DNA from: Exophiala sp. HKRS030
Lineage: Eukaryota > Ascomycota > Eurotiomycetes > Chaetothyriales > Herpotrichiellaceae
Length of the DNA stretch: 64,000 bases
NCBI GenBank assembly: GCA_023897205.1
Contig: JAHWDD010000002.1
Location: 6,634,001 to 6,698,000, forward strand
Direction: 5' to 3'
In this document: positions 11,243-24,368 of the stretch, one piece after another
Position numbering within the stretch: the first letter of the stretch is position 1
Layout of the letters: each line of letters opens with the position of its first letter
Program-made: the position numbers and the translations under genes
Notes under the pieces: generated by a model
What the model was told of the DNA's origin: nothing
The model's database searches: none
What the model saw: the letters and a program-made list of their open reading frames with translations, nothing else

Positions 11243-11946
11243 ATGAAGATCCTCGACCCGCAGTCGGCTGTCCTGTCGACCCTTGAGGTGCACCACTTTT
11301 TCAAAGAAAACCCACCTCGTCCACGACCAAAAAAGATAGGAAGTTACCAGCCAGTCGACCTGAAGAATTACGACAATATCCGACAAGATGTGAGCCACTA
11401 CCCTCTAAAAAATTCCAGATCCCTTTACACAATTTCCATGCTAATATTATCCCCATGACGCAGTTCGCACGATATGTCAGTTCTACGGTTCCCTACGTGG
11501 CAGATCAAACCTCGACGGACGCATTCATCAAAGATGTAGTTCCCAAACTACGCCGTCTGGGCCTGACCAAGACAGAGGCTCTGATGCTTGTCAATTTGGG
11601 CATCGGCATACCTAAGAAACTCCTACCACAGACCTCTATTGCCGCCAGCGAAGAACCAGAAGCGGAGCCTACCAACGGCGCAGACGACGAGGCACACGAG
11701 GAAGAGACCGTTGTGAAAGAAGAAGGCGACGAAGACGAAGAGATGGAAGAAGCCGATCCGCATTCGTCCTACGATCGCCAAATGATACCAGTGTTGGTCG
11801 AGGAACTCGAAGATCGGTTTCCTGGAGGTGAGAGTGAGAGCAAGATCGAGGAGATTCTCCAGACTCTACGGAACTCGTATAATCTGGTCACGGCCGCAGA
11901 TGCTGGCAAAAATGGGGCGGGGACAAATGGTACAGGGCCTACATGA
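11243..11946 (+). CDS. RPC17: RNA polymerase III subunit RPC9/RPC17
   Basis: Rpb4-like stalk subunit of RNA polymerase III, which pairs with the Rpb7-like subunit and contacts TFIIIB during initiation on tRNA and 5S genes. Two exons (11243-11389, 11464-11946) with a 74-nt intron give 209 residues. The start is the ATG at 11243, because MKILDPQSAVLSTLEV matches the N-terminal pattern of the family; upstream codons in the same frame do not. The HRDC-like C-terminal domain shows LGLTKTEALMLVNLGI. A strongly acidic insertion (Glu/Asp-rich, about residues 110-150) separates it from the final helices (VLVEELEDRF), which makes the protein longer than the yeast subunit. Confidence 0.88.
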
Positions 11947-14513
11947 GCGGTACGAAGTGATTCGTCGAATCGTTTTTCTACATCGATTTGATGTACGAGG
12001 TACTTGTTCAGCCTTAGCAGTACCGAAGTCTCTGGAGAAATGGAGGACCATCGACAGAGAAGGCTCATCATCATGGGCGGTTATACTTGCTTCAACCCGG
12101 GCATCTCAAATCGCAGAGGAAGACTGCATCACCGAGGCTTACGCCACGTAGCCTCGAAATGCCTGGTCACGAGAGAAACTCTTCCGCTCATATCAAGCCG
12201 ATGTGTGTCCACGCTGCTCGTACCAACCGTGATGGTAAGAGACCCCAACAAGGGTTGTTCAAAAAGCATCGAATCAGGGAAGGGAATTCTACCAAGAGCG
12301 ACAGAAACCAATGTGATATGTATTTGGGGTTGCATATGCATGGTCAACAGCATCACGGCTGCTGAACCAGTGGGCTACGACGGACATGCACCAAATGAGG
12401 CCAAAACGGCAATGGGGTGGACAGATGGAGGATTGCAAGGAGGATTGTAACATGTGAGAATTAGATCCTTTCGTAGGAGTGGGAGTCATGGTAGTTTCAC
12501 ACACGTTGTGAGAGACGATCAGCGCGACAAGCCCTTAATCCAGGCCGAATAGCTATGTTCATCAAGCTCGGCAAGGAGCCGACAAACCGTTGGCGACGGC
12601 GCGAATACCTTGTGCTTAACCTCTTCTCTAACCCACGCACGACAGAGGACTGGTCACCTTTGCTAGTTGCTATCTCATAAAACACGGAGAGAATAAATAA
12701 AGTGTGATCCCTGACCGTTCGAACTCGTGAATTTGAGTCAACGGCCACATAATAGCAAACTGCCACGCTGCTGCATGTGAGGGAAATCCATAGGGATCTT
12801 CAGATTCCATTTTCAGCCCCAAATGTGGAGAGCTCGCAAGACGTGTCGAGGGCCATGGACCCCCCTCCCGTTTTCACGAGCCAACCCGTTTGTTCCCATC
12901 TCAAACACCGGATTGTGATCCTTTACGGCCCTTGACAATTTCGTGATCATTCTACAGTACGTAAGTACGTGCACTCTGCCCAAGCACGCCAGGGAGAGGG
13001 TGTGATAAGCAGGACGTTGGCACAAGGCTGACTCCTGTAGTTGGCGGTTTTGGATCGATGACAAGCTTTTCGAGTTGGACGATCCTTTTGGAGGTTTTTT
13101 TTTGGCCCTACGACCCCTTATTATTACAAGGGTGCTGCTCTCCCAATCGCGACATGACTCGACTCGTCTACATGCTTTTCACAGATGTTTGACTACGAAA
13201 GTACGGATACTTGGGGACGAGCACGGCACATAGGACTGCGACCGGTGTGTCTGATTAGTACCTAGCCAATGTCGCGTTTAAACTGATTTCGCAATGCTGA
13301 TAAGTCTCCTGATCACACGGCCCCTTAGTATGAGCTTCGTCTGAGCAACACGAACGACATGCAATGTGGAATTCTTATTGGCTCCTGTTGCATGGGCACG
13401 CAGAGGCCAACGCGATTGTTTTTGACACATGAAAACAACCTTTTGAAATTACGGTTAGATGCTGTCGACCACGATCCCAATCTCCACATTAATACCGTCT
13501 ACTGGGAAACGAGCAAGTGGTCTATGGTAACTTGGAGACCATCACTTAAGTTTCTTGTATGATGGAGAAATTGTTCTTCGTAGCTTGCCCATGCCTGACT
13601 CGTTGACAACGAATCCTTTTACAAGCGAGGGAGTACCTGACATGAGGACCTGCATGATCGCCTACTAGCCTCTTAGCCAGAATACTACATGGTACCGTCA
13701 TCCACCAGCAGTTCTTGACTTGTACACAAGTACTCCGTAGTGTCGTAGCTAAGCCCTACAAGGCATCCTGAAGCAAACCAGCGAATCCTTCATCCCGCAA
13801 ATTTCACTCAGTTGATTGGAGCCAAACCTTAGCCAAACCCGCTTCAGCCTCAGTACGGGGCACCCTGGGGCTAAATAGTAAAGTTACAGTACAGCTGGCC
13901 GGGAAAGGATTGCATGCGAGAACTTTGAGACAATCTCAACTGAGATCTCTTTTGATCCTTTGCATCTTTTTTTGGATTTGGGTTTGCCGGACTCTGGTGC
14001 AAGGGCCTCAGAAGACCCTTTTCCCTTCTAACCCCAAGTGACTACCTGGTTCTAGGTTTCGTGTTATCGAGAAGTTATTCGAGGTTCCGGGATGGCCCTG
14101 ACCACCTTTTGGATGCGAGGTGATCCACCTTTTCCCGAGCCTGGAGGACTGGATTGATGGTCTGTTTGAAGTGATACTCCAGAGCAATGGTGACAGTATA
14201 TCAATATCAGGTATTCACGGTAGGGCAGGTACGAAGGATGCTGGTTCCCGACCCTTCCTTCCTTCCTTCCATTCATCCTTCACTTATCCCTCCTTCCCTT
14301 CTTTGTTCCTTCACTAATAAACATCACCGCTGGTCGCTCCTTCCTTGACCACCTTCGCACACACATTCACACTCACACACACACGTTGATCTGTCATCTC
14401 AAAATTCCACCTTCGACTCACATTCCTTTCTCTTTCTTCTAACCCCCCCTCAACGTTGAAAGACTTCCAATTCTCTTGTGCACCCGTCTTCATCGCTCAT
14501 CTTCTCATCGACA
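11947..14513. other. Long gene-free interval before PLAC8 gene
   Basis: 2.57 kb with only short, mutually overlapping frames and no recognised protein, tRNA or transposon. It contains one TACTCCGTA motif (13731-13739), a short T run near 13097, and, near the PLAC8 start, CT-rich and CA-rich tracts (about 14255-14390) that probably belong to the promoter or leader of that gene. The frame at 12004-12450 (148 codons) has no detectable family. Confidence 0.55.
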
Positions 14514-15172
14514 ATGTCTTACTCAAATGAGAAACCACTCAATGGCAGTGCCTCCCAGCAACCTCTGAACGGTGGTGTCCCACCACAGAACGGGGGCACT
14601 CCCTACCCACAGAATCACACTGCTGTCGCTTATCAACACAATCATGGTGCTCAAGGCAAATGGTCTTTTGGCATGTTTGATTGTTTCTCACCATTCGGCA
14701 CATGTATGATACTTCTCTCCTGAATCGGTTCAAATCGAGACTAATAATCATGTCCAGGCTGTCTGGCAACTTGGTGTCCATGTATTCTCTACGGAAAGAA
14801 TCATGATATTGAGCAAGGTATCACGGATTCCAGTGGTTTTAACGGCTCGGTATGATCCCTTTCAGTCCAATCAGGCCAACTCCCCCCTTTGATTCAAGCT
14901 TCGTCCAACTGACCATCAACTACCCTCAGTGTTTCGCCTGGTACTGTCTCTCGTGTTTCGGTGGTCAAGGTTTCTTACAGTGCATCAACCGAACATCTAT
15001 GAGAGAAAAGTATGGTATTGAAGGTAGCAGTTTCGGTGACTTCTGCTCCTCGTGCTGCTGTACTTGCTGCACATTGATCCAGGAGAACAAGGAGATCAAG
15101 GTTAGAGTTACTGGCATCAATCCCAAGACCCAGCAACCCTATTCTAGTCCAAACCAGATGACCTATCCTTGA
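14514..15172 (+). CDS. PLAC8-family cysteine-rich protein
   Basis: Three exons (14514-14703, 14758-14849, 14930-15172; introns 54 and 80 nt) encode 174 residues. The N-terminal 45 residues are Asn/Gly/Pro/Gln-rich and probably disordered. The PLAC8 domain follows (about 50-155), with clustered cysteines: CCLATWCPC, a CFAWYCLSCFGGQG hydrophobic-cysteine stretch, and a CSSCCCTCC run. The family includes plasma-membrane proteins linked to cadmium resistance and cell-size control in plants and uncharacterised proteins in fungi. Membrane association is likely but the role here is unknown. The second donor was placed at 14850 because it keeps phase and ends the exon just before the conserved Cys segment. 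A donor at about 14819 would be an alternative. Confidence 0.85.
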
Positions 15173-15697
15173 ACAAAGTCTGGGAGTCGATGACTGGGTA
15201 GATATTCGGGGGCGTTGGAATTGGAATGGAGGATTGTCACCATCACTACAAATCTTATTCCTTCTTGGGCGTGTTTTGGCTATTAACGATGATGATCTAC
15301 CCTTGCTCACTCCCTGCTTCACTCGTGCACTGCGTTTGTCAATGTGTCTACAACCCACTAATCAACTCACCGCTGTCCTATGGTCAAACCAGCTTGACTT
15401 GATCATGGATCCTGACCTGGAAGTGCTGTTTTCAAATGCAATTCCCGCTGTGTTGTATCGAGGGGAATCCTAACGGATGCGAAGGTTTCATCGGCATCCT
15501 TGACGGACCTGTCTGTGAATGCCGAGCATTCACTGCCTTTTATCTTCAAAACAGGAGTCCTCGTCCGTGGCCCATCGTCCGCAATTGTTGTTTTCTTCAA
15601 TCTAGGATTTAGTTGTTTGTCCTCCACAATCGCGACCAATTTCCTCACGCCTTTCACTATCTCGGACCAGGCTCCTGCTCAGACGGCCTTTGAAGAC
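15173..15697. other. Intergenic region between PLAC8 and first BTB gene
   Basis: 525 bp. The BTB frame is open upstream to 15500 but contains no ATG before 15698, so this part is treated as leader or promoter. Nothing else is recognised. Confidence 0.5.
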
Positions 15698-16604
15698 ATG
15701 GCATTCGTATTTGATTGCCATGCCAGCCTCCCGCCCCAGGTTGACCGCGGAAACGAGATCGTCTGCTTCGTTGTGGGAAAGGAAGAGAAGAAGTTCACTG
15801 TCCACAAAGCTCTTGTCTGTGCTGCTTCGGATTTTTTCGAGGCTGCGTTTGATGGCGGTTTTGAGGAAGGACGCTCACAGCAGTTGAAACTGCCAGAACA
15901 ATCACCTGACGTATTTGCATTCTTTCTCGACTGGCTGTACTCTGGGTCAAGCCCTTCCACCAAATGGCCTCTCGTCACGTCCAAACATGACCATGACCGC
16001 GCAAGCCTCTGCATCCTCTTACATACCATGAGTGATTGCTTAATGATTCCAGGTCTACAGCTTAGCGCTCTACACTGCTTCGGCACGCTCTATTGCGCAT
16101 CTAGGCCCACCAAATTGAACAACGCGGTCGTTTCCCGAAGCTACCACCAAGACACACATCCGGTCTTCCGTCGTTTCCTGGTTAACCATGTCATGACCTG
16201 GCTGCCTCGACTTGCAGAAAAACAGGCTTGGAACGAAATATTCAGCAAGCATGCGCCTTTTAGTGCAGATGTACTTACCGCTTTGACCACATCCTTAAAA
16301 AGTGAGACTGAGCCCAAGCAAGCCAAATCATGGACACAAATGCTGGTCGAGGATGGCATCAAAGTTGCAGACTTGATCAAGGAAGCCCGAAAGAAAGACA
16401 GACCCGAAAAAAGCGTAGGCCCGATCGGTAAGTAGGCTCCAGCTCCTATATTATGGATGATACAGATGCTGACAATTCATCCCAGAGCTCATGAAGCTGG
16501 CCGAGGGTGACAATGAGGCCTGGGTCGGACTAAAGAGAAAGGCATCGACTTTAGCCCCGGCGACTACCACGCCGGCAAAACGACATGGATTCGGCGCGTG
16601 GTGA
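15698..16604 (+). CDS. BTB/POZ domain protein (first of tandem pair)
   Basis: Two exons (15698-16427, 16486-16604; intron 58 nt, GTAAGT donor, CCCAG acceptor) encode 282 residues. The N-terminal BTB fold is evident from KFTVHKALVCAASDFFEAAF and VFAFFLDWLYSG, the usual BTB core pattern. In this family the domain mediates dimerisation and often Cullin-3 ubiquitin ligase docking. The rest is helical and lacks kelch, zinc-finger or ankyrin repeats, as in many expanded fungal BTB proteins. The second exon ends in a basic patch (PAKRHGFGAW). The intron splits a Glu codon after its first base, exactly as in the neighbouring BTB gene, which supports a tandem duplication. No substrate can be inferred. 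Confidence 0.82.
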
Positions 16605-17876
16605 CACCCAGTTCAAAGCATTGAAGCTCGCCCGTTTACTTACGTTGCTGCAATCAGTGACCATGAGATTCCGTGTGTCTCTCATCTTCAATAGACCGCG
16701 ACCACAACATCAGTCAGTGAACCTGGAGTACGAGTCAATTCCTCAGCACGAATAAAAAAGCTCAAAAGCAACCAGGAGATCGTCGAGACGCAGAACGCTC
16801 TTCAATCAATGCAAATTTTTAACAGTAGTAAAGAACAGAACAAAAATATTGTGCTAGGATGACATTGCCAACCACAGAATCAATGAAAGTCTCTTTCTGC
16901 AAGAGACAGATGTCACAGAAGTCGAGGTGCTTCATCAATTCCCACCACCATTTTTCTTCAACTGTATGGACATGCAAGACTGCGCATCTTGCCCTATGGA
17001 GATCCGTCAGTTAATGCGCAGAGTAGCTCGACCAGGAGATTTGATCTTGGTTTCCTCGATAATCCAATGAGTTTTAATCAATAACTAGCCTTGCTTGATC
17101 CTATGCTCGGGTTTGATGCCGCGGTCGTTTCTACACGATCCACTCAGCGTAGCGTAGCATAAACAGATTATTCTATTCGTTAACCGAGGTATGAACTTCT
17201 TCACAAAACATGGTTCTCTGTCTACGGCTATCACGTGGTACGTATTTCTCTTCGCCCCTGGTTTCAAACTCGATCCATGAAAGAGCATCGTCGAGCGAAC
17301 GAACGAACGAACGTTCGGGATGTCCTATTCCCTCTGCACTAAAACGATTCAATCTTCGCACATAGTCGACGAGTGGACATGAGCATCATGAACTCGACCT
17401 AGTGATCGAAAGAGAACCGCACCGCACCCCATCGCACCGCACCGCCCAGCTTCTTCCTGATCTTGCTCAAAATCTGAACATGATAGTAGTTGATAGACTA
17501 GGTAGGTTCAGCTTGCGACATCAGGATCCGCTCGTCAAGATCTGGAATATGTCTAGAGGGTTAGACGATGGAATGGATGTGTATCTGTTGGCGAGATCAG
17601 GTCAAGTAGTGTAATTCACGGAGGGGAGATTTGTTGAGGTTGCTCCATTGACGTGTGCTTCTTGACTCACATTCACTGTCGTATTGCTTTCTGGCCAAAA
17701 TACCACTTGTACTCTCCGATCTTGTCCTTTTCTCCCCTTCTTCTTCGCAGGTTTCCGCATTGGAGTCTCCTCTGTGATCACGACTTTCGTCCGTAAACTT
17801 CAGAACTTCATACATCAACGACCGCCAGTGGTTTCATAGTCCACGACCTTCACCCTTCAACACTGTCAAGTCAATC
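16605..17876. other. Intergenic region between the two BTB genes
   Basis: 1.27 kb without a supportable gene. It holds a GAAC tetranucleotide run that ends in a palindrome (17296-17317) and a degenerate ACCGC repeat (about 17415-17448). The last 150 bp are probably the promoter or leader of the second BTB gene. Confidence 0.55.
17296..17317. repeat. CGAA tetranucleotide run
   Basis: Four to five tandem CGAA units ending in the palindrome CGAACGTTCG, in the gap between the BTB genes. Confidence 0.8.
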
Positions 17877-19156
17877 ATGGCAATCGGCTCCATCGCCCCG
17901 ATCAGCCCACCCCACGTCCCGCATGGCATCGAGGTGATCAAGATCCTCGTCGGTCCGGACAAGACACCGATCACGGTCCACAAGGACCTTCTCTGTGCGG
18001 CGTCAGCATTCTTCACGTCTGCCCTGCAAGGACGATTCATCGAAGCGCAGGAACAAACGATCAACCTCCCAGAAGACCAACCTGCGCAATTCCAGCTCTT
18101 TGTCGACTGGCTCTACACGGGTCGACTCGTCAATGGACCACACGTGTACATGACCGAGCAGACCAAATGCTTCAGTGACGAGTTCTGGCTGGAGATCAAT
18201 CTCATGGCCGATCGGCTGATGATTCCGAGATTGAAGAACCTGGCGCAGACGCGTTTGAGGGAGTTGTTCTCTCATCGTGAGCCGTTGGTTCCAAGTAAAG
18301 AGTTCCTCGCGTTTGTCTTTGAGCGGTCCAAGGGGTCGCTTAGGTGGTTGGAGCTGTATCTGGCGGATCACATTACCTTTTGGATGGACAAGACTGAGAA
18401 CAAAAATGTCTGGGAGAATGTCTTGGAGAGTAGTGATAAGTTGAGTGTTTTGGTTGCGAAGAGTTTCATGAGACAGAGGGGTACCTTGGAGGATTACAGA
18501 ATGCATCCCGGTCAAGATTTTGAGAAGTGGCAGAAGGAAGACAAGGACAGAGCAATCGCGTTCGGAGAAGTAGATGAAGACGGCGAACAGTGGAAGACAA
18601 CTAATAACAAGCCGGTTCGAGGCAAGCAGCTTGGTAAGTTCTGGACAGAATCGCTGATTGGAATTTGACGGAGAGTGCTGACTGAGGGAAAACAGAGAGA
18701 GCCAAACTCATCAAGGCTACCGTAGAGAACCTTTCCGAAGATGTTCGACGACTTAATTTCTATCAAAACCGCGGCTGGTCTGCAGCAAACACAGGCTGTG
18801 ACGCGTATGAAGAGCTATACTTCCAACACGGTCGTGAGCAGCTTGATCGCCGGATGGAGAAGATGCGTGAACAGATTCACATGGAAGCAAACCAACCGGG
18901 TCAGAAGCTAGAAGCCTCAAAACCATTGATAAGTGAAGCCGCTTATCGTCAACTGGGCATGAAATTCTCGGCAATGAAGTTCGCCAGCGGTGCGATAGGA
19001 GAAGCTTACGACGACGACGAGGATGATCACCATCCCATCAGCGACGAAGCCTGTGCTTATCTGCTCCGGACTATCGAAGGCATGCGTAGCAGAAAGGAGA
19101 CTGCTGGTTGGGGATACAACAGTCCGGCTCAACAGAGTTGGTTTGCTCCTCAGTGA
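17877..19156 (+). CDS. BTB/POZ domain protein (second of tandem pair)
   Basis: Two exons (17877-18633, 18696-19156; intron 62 nt) encode 405 residues. The BTB core is at about residues 18-85 (ITVHKDLLCAASAFFTSAL, FQLFVDWLYTGRL) and clearly resembles that of the upstream gene. A helical middle region follows (LMADRLMIPRLKNLAQTRLR, matching LSDCLMIPGLQLSAL-type sequence in the paralogue). The C-terminal exon adds about 150 residues absent from the shorter paralogue, with a charged helix (residues about 295-345) and an acidic DDDEDD cluster. The intron again splits a Glu codon in phase 1. The function is unknown beyond the BTB scaffold; a Cullin-3 adaptor role is possible. Confidence 0.82.
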
Positions 19157-19694
19157 GTGATTATGCCAACATGCTTTGTTGGAAGGGTGAGCAGTATGCT
19201 TGGTTTGGCGGCTGCGAGATGATGAGCTTGACCACCAAGACTGTCTTGCATATCGTCGTGGATTATGGAGACCTGGTGCAGAATGCTTGAGTGGGCTACA
19301 GAGAGGTGCGGAGAGTGTTTGGGTGAGGTGTTGACAAACATCCGTTATCGGCGGCGTGCATTAATACGGAGTAGGGAGAGCAGACCAGACTAGACCTAAA
19401 ACAGATCGAGTTACGGAGTAGAGTCTCTCATGTCACGTGGAGATACGAGCAGAGATACGGAATTGAGGACAATGCGACGACGGTGACATTGTGACATGGC
19501 GACATGGTCCGGCCCTTATCGCGTTATCACTTCCACCCACCTCCCACCTCGACATCCATCACCCACCCACCCCGATCCTCCACCTCCACCTTCCGCTATT
19601 ATCTATCCAAGACCCTTAGCCAACCTCTTGCTTGTCATCCTCCATTGAATCCCCCATCTTCAGCTCTAACCGTCTCCCACCTTATCTGATCAAG
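19157..19694. promoter_or_regulatory. Upstream region of bleomycin hydrolase gene
   Basis: 538 bp with no gene. It contains two TACGGAGTA motifs (19365-19373 and 19412-19420), a CACGTG core (19434-19439), and a C- and T-rich stretch (about 19520-19690) typical of a fungal promoter and leader. Function of the motifs is not shown. Confidence 0.5.
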
Positions 19695-21287
19695 ATGGGA
19701 AACTCCCAGTCCGTCAACTCCTCTCGGGAGCCCGCAGTCGAGAAGATCTTAGTACAACAACTCCAGAACCTCCGTACTCGAGAGAGTATTCGTCAGCAAC
19801 AAATCGAGAACAATGAATACATCCACGTCGAAACAGAGAAGGGAATCCCTCACACCTACTCCACAGATCCTACACTTTCCATCGACGCCGCTCGAGCATG
19901 GGAAAAGGAACTCCTCGATGACCCCAAGAACCGATTTGCCCTGAATGCTCTCCTCTCCAATGATGTCCGCTCTGTTGTTGCCAATAAGGTCGTCACCCTA
20001 CCAGATACCCAGACCTTCAATATCAAGATCCCTTTTGAGGGATACCCAGTCACCAACCAACGATCCTCTGGAAGATGTTGGCTGTTCGCGACAACCAATG
20101 TCCTTCGTGTCCCCATCATGAAGAAGTATAATCTCAAAGAGTTTGAATTGAGCCAGGCATATCTGTTCTTCTGGGATAAACTAGAAAAGGCCAATTGGTT
20201 CTTGGAACAGATCATCGACACTGCGGATCAAGACCTAGACAGCCGCCTCATTCAAGAGCTACTAGGTGCGCCTGTCAACGATGGCGGACAATGGGATATG
20301 GCTGCCAACTTGGTGGAGAAGTATGGATTGGTAAGTACACATAATCAGAAAGATCCAATGGAATCAACCTTATCATCTCACCATTTCTAGGTCCCTCAAA
20401 AACTCTACCCAGACTCGTACAATGCTCAAAACTCCGGTGTGCTGAATAACATTCTCACCACCAAACTCCGTGAAGACGCCCTGACTCTCCGATCCCTCGT
20501 CAACAAGCCCAATATCAAGAAAGCCTCCATTATCGCTACAAAGGCCAAGTTTATCCAAGAAGTCCACCTTATCCTCACTCTCCTGCTCGGCCCACCACCC
20601 AAGACCGACGAGAAATTCACCTGGGAATTCTACGATGCCACTGAGAAATATCAGAAACTGTCCAAAACACCCCTTGAACTGGCCAAGGATATTTCCACGC
20701 CGTCTGTCGTTCGCGCCTTGAATGCCAATGTCAATGAACTCTTTAGTCTTGTCAATGATCCAAGAAACAAATATAACCAGCTCCTCACCGTCGACCGCCT
20801 GGGCAATGTTGTGGGTGGTCGTCCTATCACCTATGTCAATGTTGATATCGCAACTATGAAGACTGCAGCTATCAACATGCTGCGCGCAGGATTGCCAGTC
20901 TTCTTCGGTAGTGATGTCGGCAAATTCTCCAACTCGACTTCTGGAATCATGGACACAGCCTTGTATGATTACTCTCTTGCCTTCAACATCAGTCTCAACC
21001 TGAGCAAGGCGCAGCGCCTGAAGGCTCGTGAATCAGCCATGACTCATGCCATGGTCTTGACGGCTGTCCAAGTCGAAGAAGGCAAATCTGTCCGATGGCG
21101 AGTACAAAACTCATGGGGCGAAGGTGCTGGTGAGAAGGGATTCTTTGTCATGACAGACAAGTGGCTTGATGAGTTTGTTTACCAAGTCGTGGTTGATCCT
21201 GGTTTTGTGAGCAAGGAGATTAGGGATATCTTGAAATCCGAACCTCTGGTTCTACCCCTGTGGGATCCCATGGGTGCTTTGGCCTAA
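19695..21287 (+). CDS. LAP3: Bleomycin hydrolase / cysteine aminopeptidase
   Basis: Papain-like (C1B) cysteine peptidase that forms a self-compartmentalised hexamer and removes N-terminal residues; it also hydrolyses bleomycin and homocysteine thiolactone. Two exons (19695-20330, 20391-21287; intron 60 nt) encode 510 residues. The catalytic triad is visible: Cys128 in QRSSGRCWLFA, His431 in MTHAMVLTAV and Asn452 in VQNSWGE. The start at 19695 gives MGNSQS, a possible N-myristoylation signal. The protein carries an N-terminal extension of about 50 residues relative to the yeast enzyme. The C-terminal tail, which lies in the active site in this family, ends in PMGALA. Confidence 0.95.
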
Positions 21288-22498
21288 GTTGGCCTGGGTC
21301 ATGTCGACAATACAATGACCAGAAATGATACGATCAGGTGATTATGCGGTTTCTTGACGCTTGTCAGCTTCATCCCAGGATCTTTGTCCCTTAGACAGTA
21401 GCTTTATATCACCCATGTAGCGATTGCAATTCCCAATATGAAATGAGCGTATTCTAACATCCAAACCTTTTTGTTTTTATCCATCCGGAAGGGGAAGCAG
21501 CGTCAACACAAACAGTGAGGCATATACTTCTGATCAAGGATATCGCGAGTCTGGAAATGTTGAAGAGGACCGTGTCGATCATGAACGATTGACTGACTGG
21601 CTGACCGACTGACTGACTGACTAGAGCAAGTAGGAACGAATCCATTGCCAACCCTAGCATAGCCCGTGAAAACCTGTCTAGACTCGCAAAGCGGATCAAG
21701 TGGACAAAAGCGACCCACCAATCCAAGCGAGATGCACAGGGGATTCTGTCTCCAGATAGATACCTTTACAGGCTCATAGGATCGAAGACAAGACGGTTGA
21801 AGTTAACGTGGTTCAACTCGACATTTGAAATGTTGGATGAGTTTTCCACGGTCTGGTCTGCGAGTCAGAAGAGTGTGTGTGCACACAGCACTGCACACAC
21901 ACCGCACACACAGCACATACACAGCACATACACAGCACATACACAGCACAGCACAGCACACCGTGCATGCTCATTCGATGGGAAGGGGTGAAAAGGACGT
22001 TCAGAAACTTTCGCTTGGATCAATAAATGGGACAGACAATTCGCCTTTGTTCCCCTCCCTGGAATGAAAATATTAGGATTTATTCAGCATAGGTCGGGTC
22101 AGCTCAAGCCTCAGCTCAGCTCAGGTTAGATTAAATTAGCTCGGCATTAACTCATAACAGTCATGTCCCAAGCCGTCCCGGTCTTGCTATGCAGTTACAT
22201 AACTCATGTAGTTGTACGGCATGCACGTACCTAGACGCTAGACCGGCAGGGACCGTCGTGTCTCTCGTATGTGTATGTGGGAGTCATCCGTCATCCGTCA
22301 TCTCTCAATATCTCAAGTCTCGCCTGGCAAACAACCGTAACCCTCCCATTTCCCTTGTCTCATAGATGCCATTGCTTCGCCTTCGGACCCCTCACCCAGC
22401 GTCAGCGTCAGCGCCAGCGCCAAACCTTGCCCTTGCCCTTGCCCATGCCATGAAATGGCCACGACAACACTGCATTCAATTCAATTCCCGCACTCGCC
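21288..22498. other. Convergent intergenic region rich in simple repeats
   Basis: 1.2 kb between two converging genes. No gene is supported. It contains a GACT tetranucleotide run (about 21588-21623), a CA/GCA-rich tandem repeat (21881-21965), CTCAG repeats (about 22103-22123), and CAGCG and TTGCCC repeats (about 22399-22445) just past the aminotransferase stop. Confidence 0.6.
21881..21965. repeat. CA-rich tandem repeat with 11-bp unit
   Basis: Three perfect copies of CAGCACATACA are flanked by CACACA runs and followed by CAGCA pentamers. The tract is 85 bp long and non-coding. Confidence 0.85.

Positions 22499-24368
<1,870 letters not shown>

Noticed and set aside
12004..12450. 148-codon frame downstream of RPC9
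   Set aside because: No recognisable family, several competing overlapping frames, low-complexity translation; probably 3' UTR or chance.
14715..14740. tRNA B-box-like sequence GGTTCAAATC
   Set aside because: It lies in an intron of the PLAC8 gene without an A box or cloverleaf arms.
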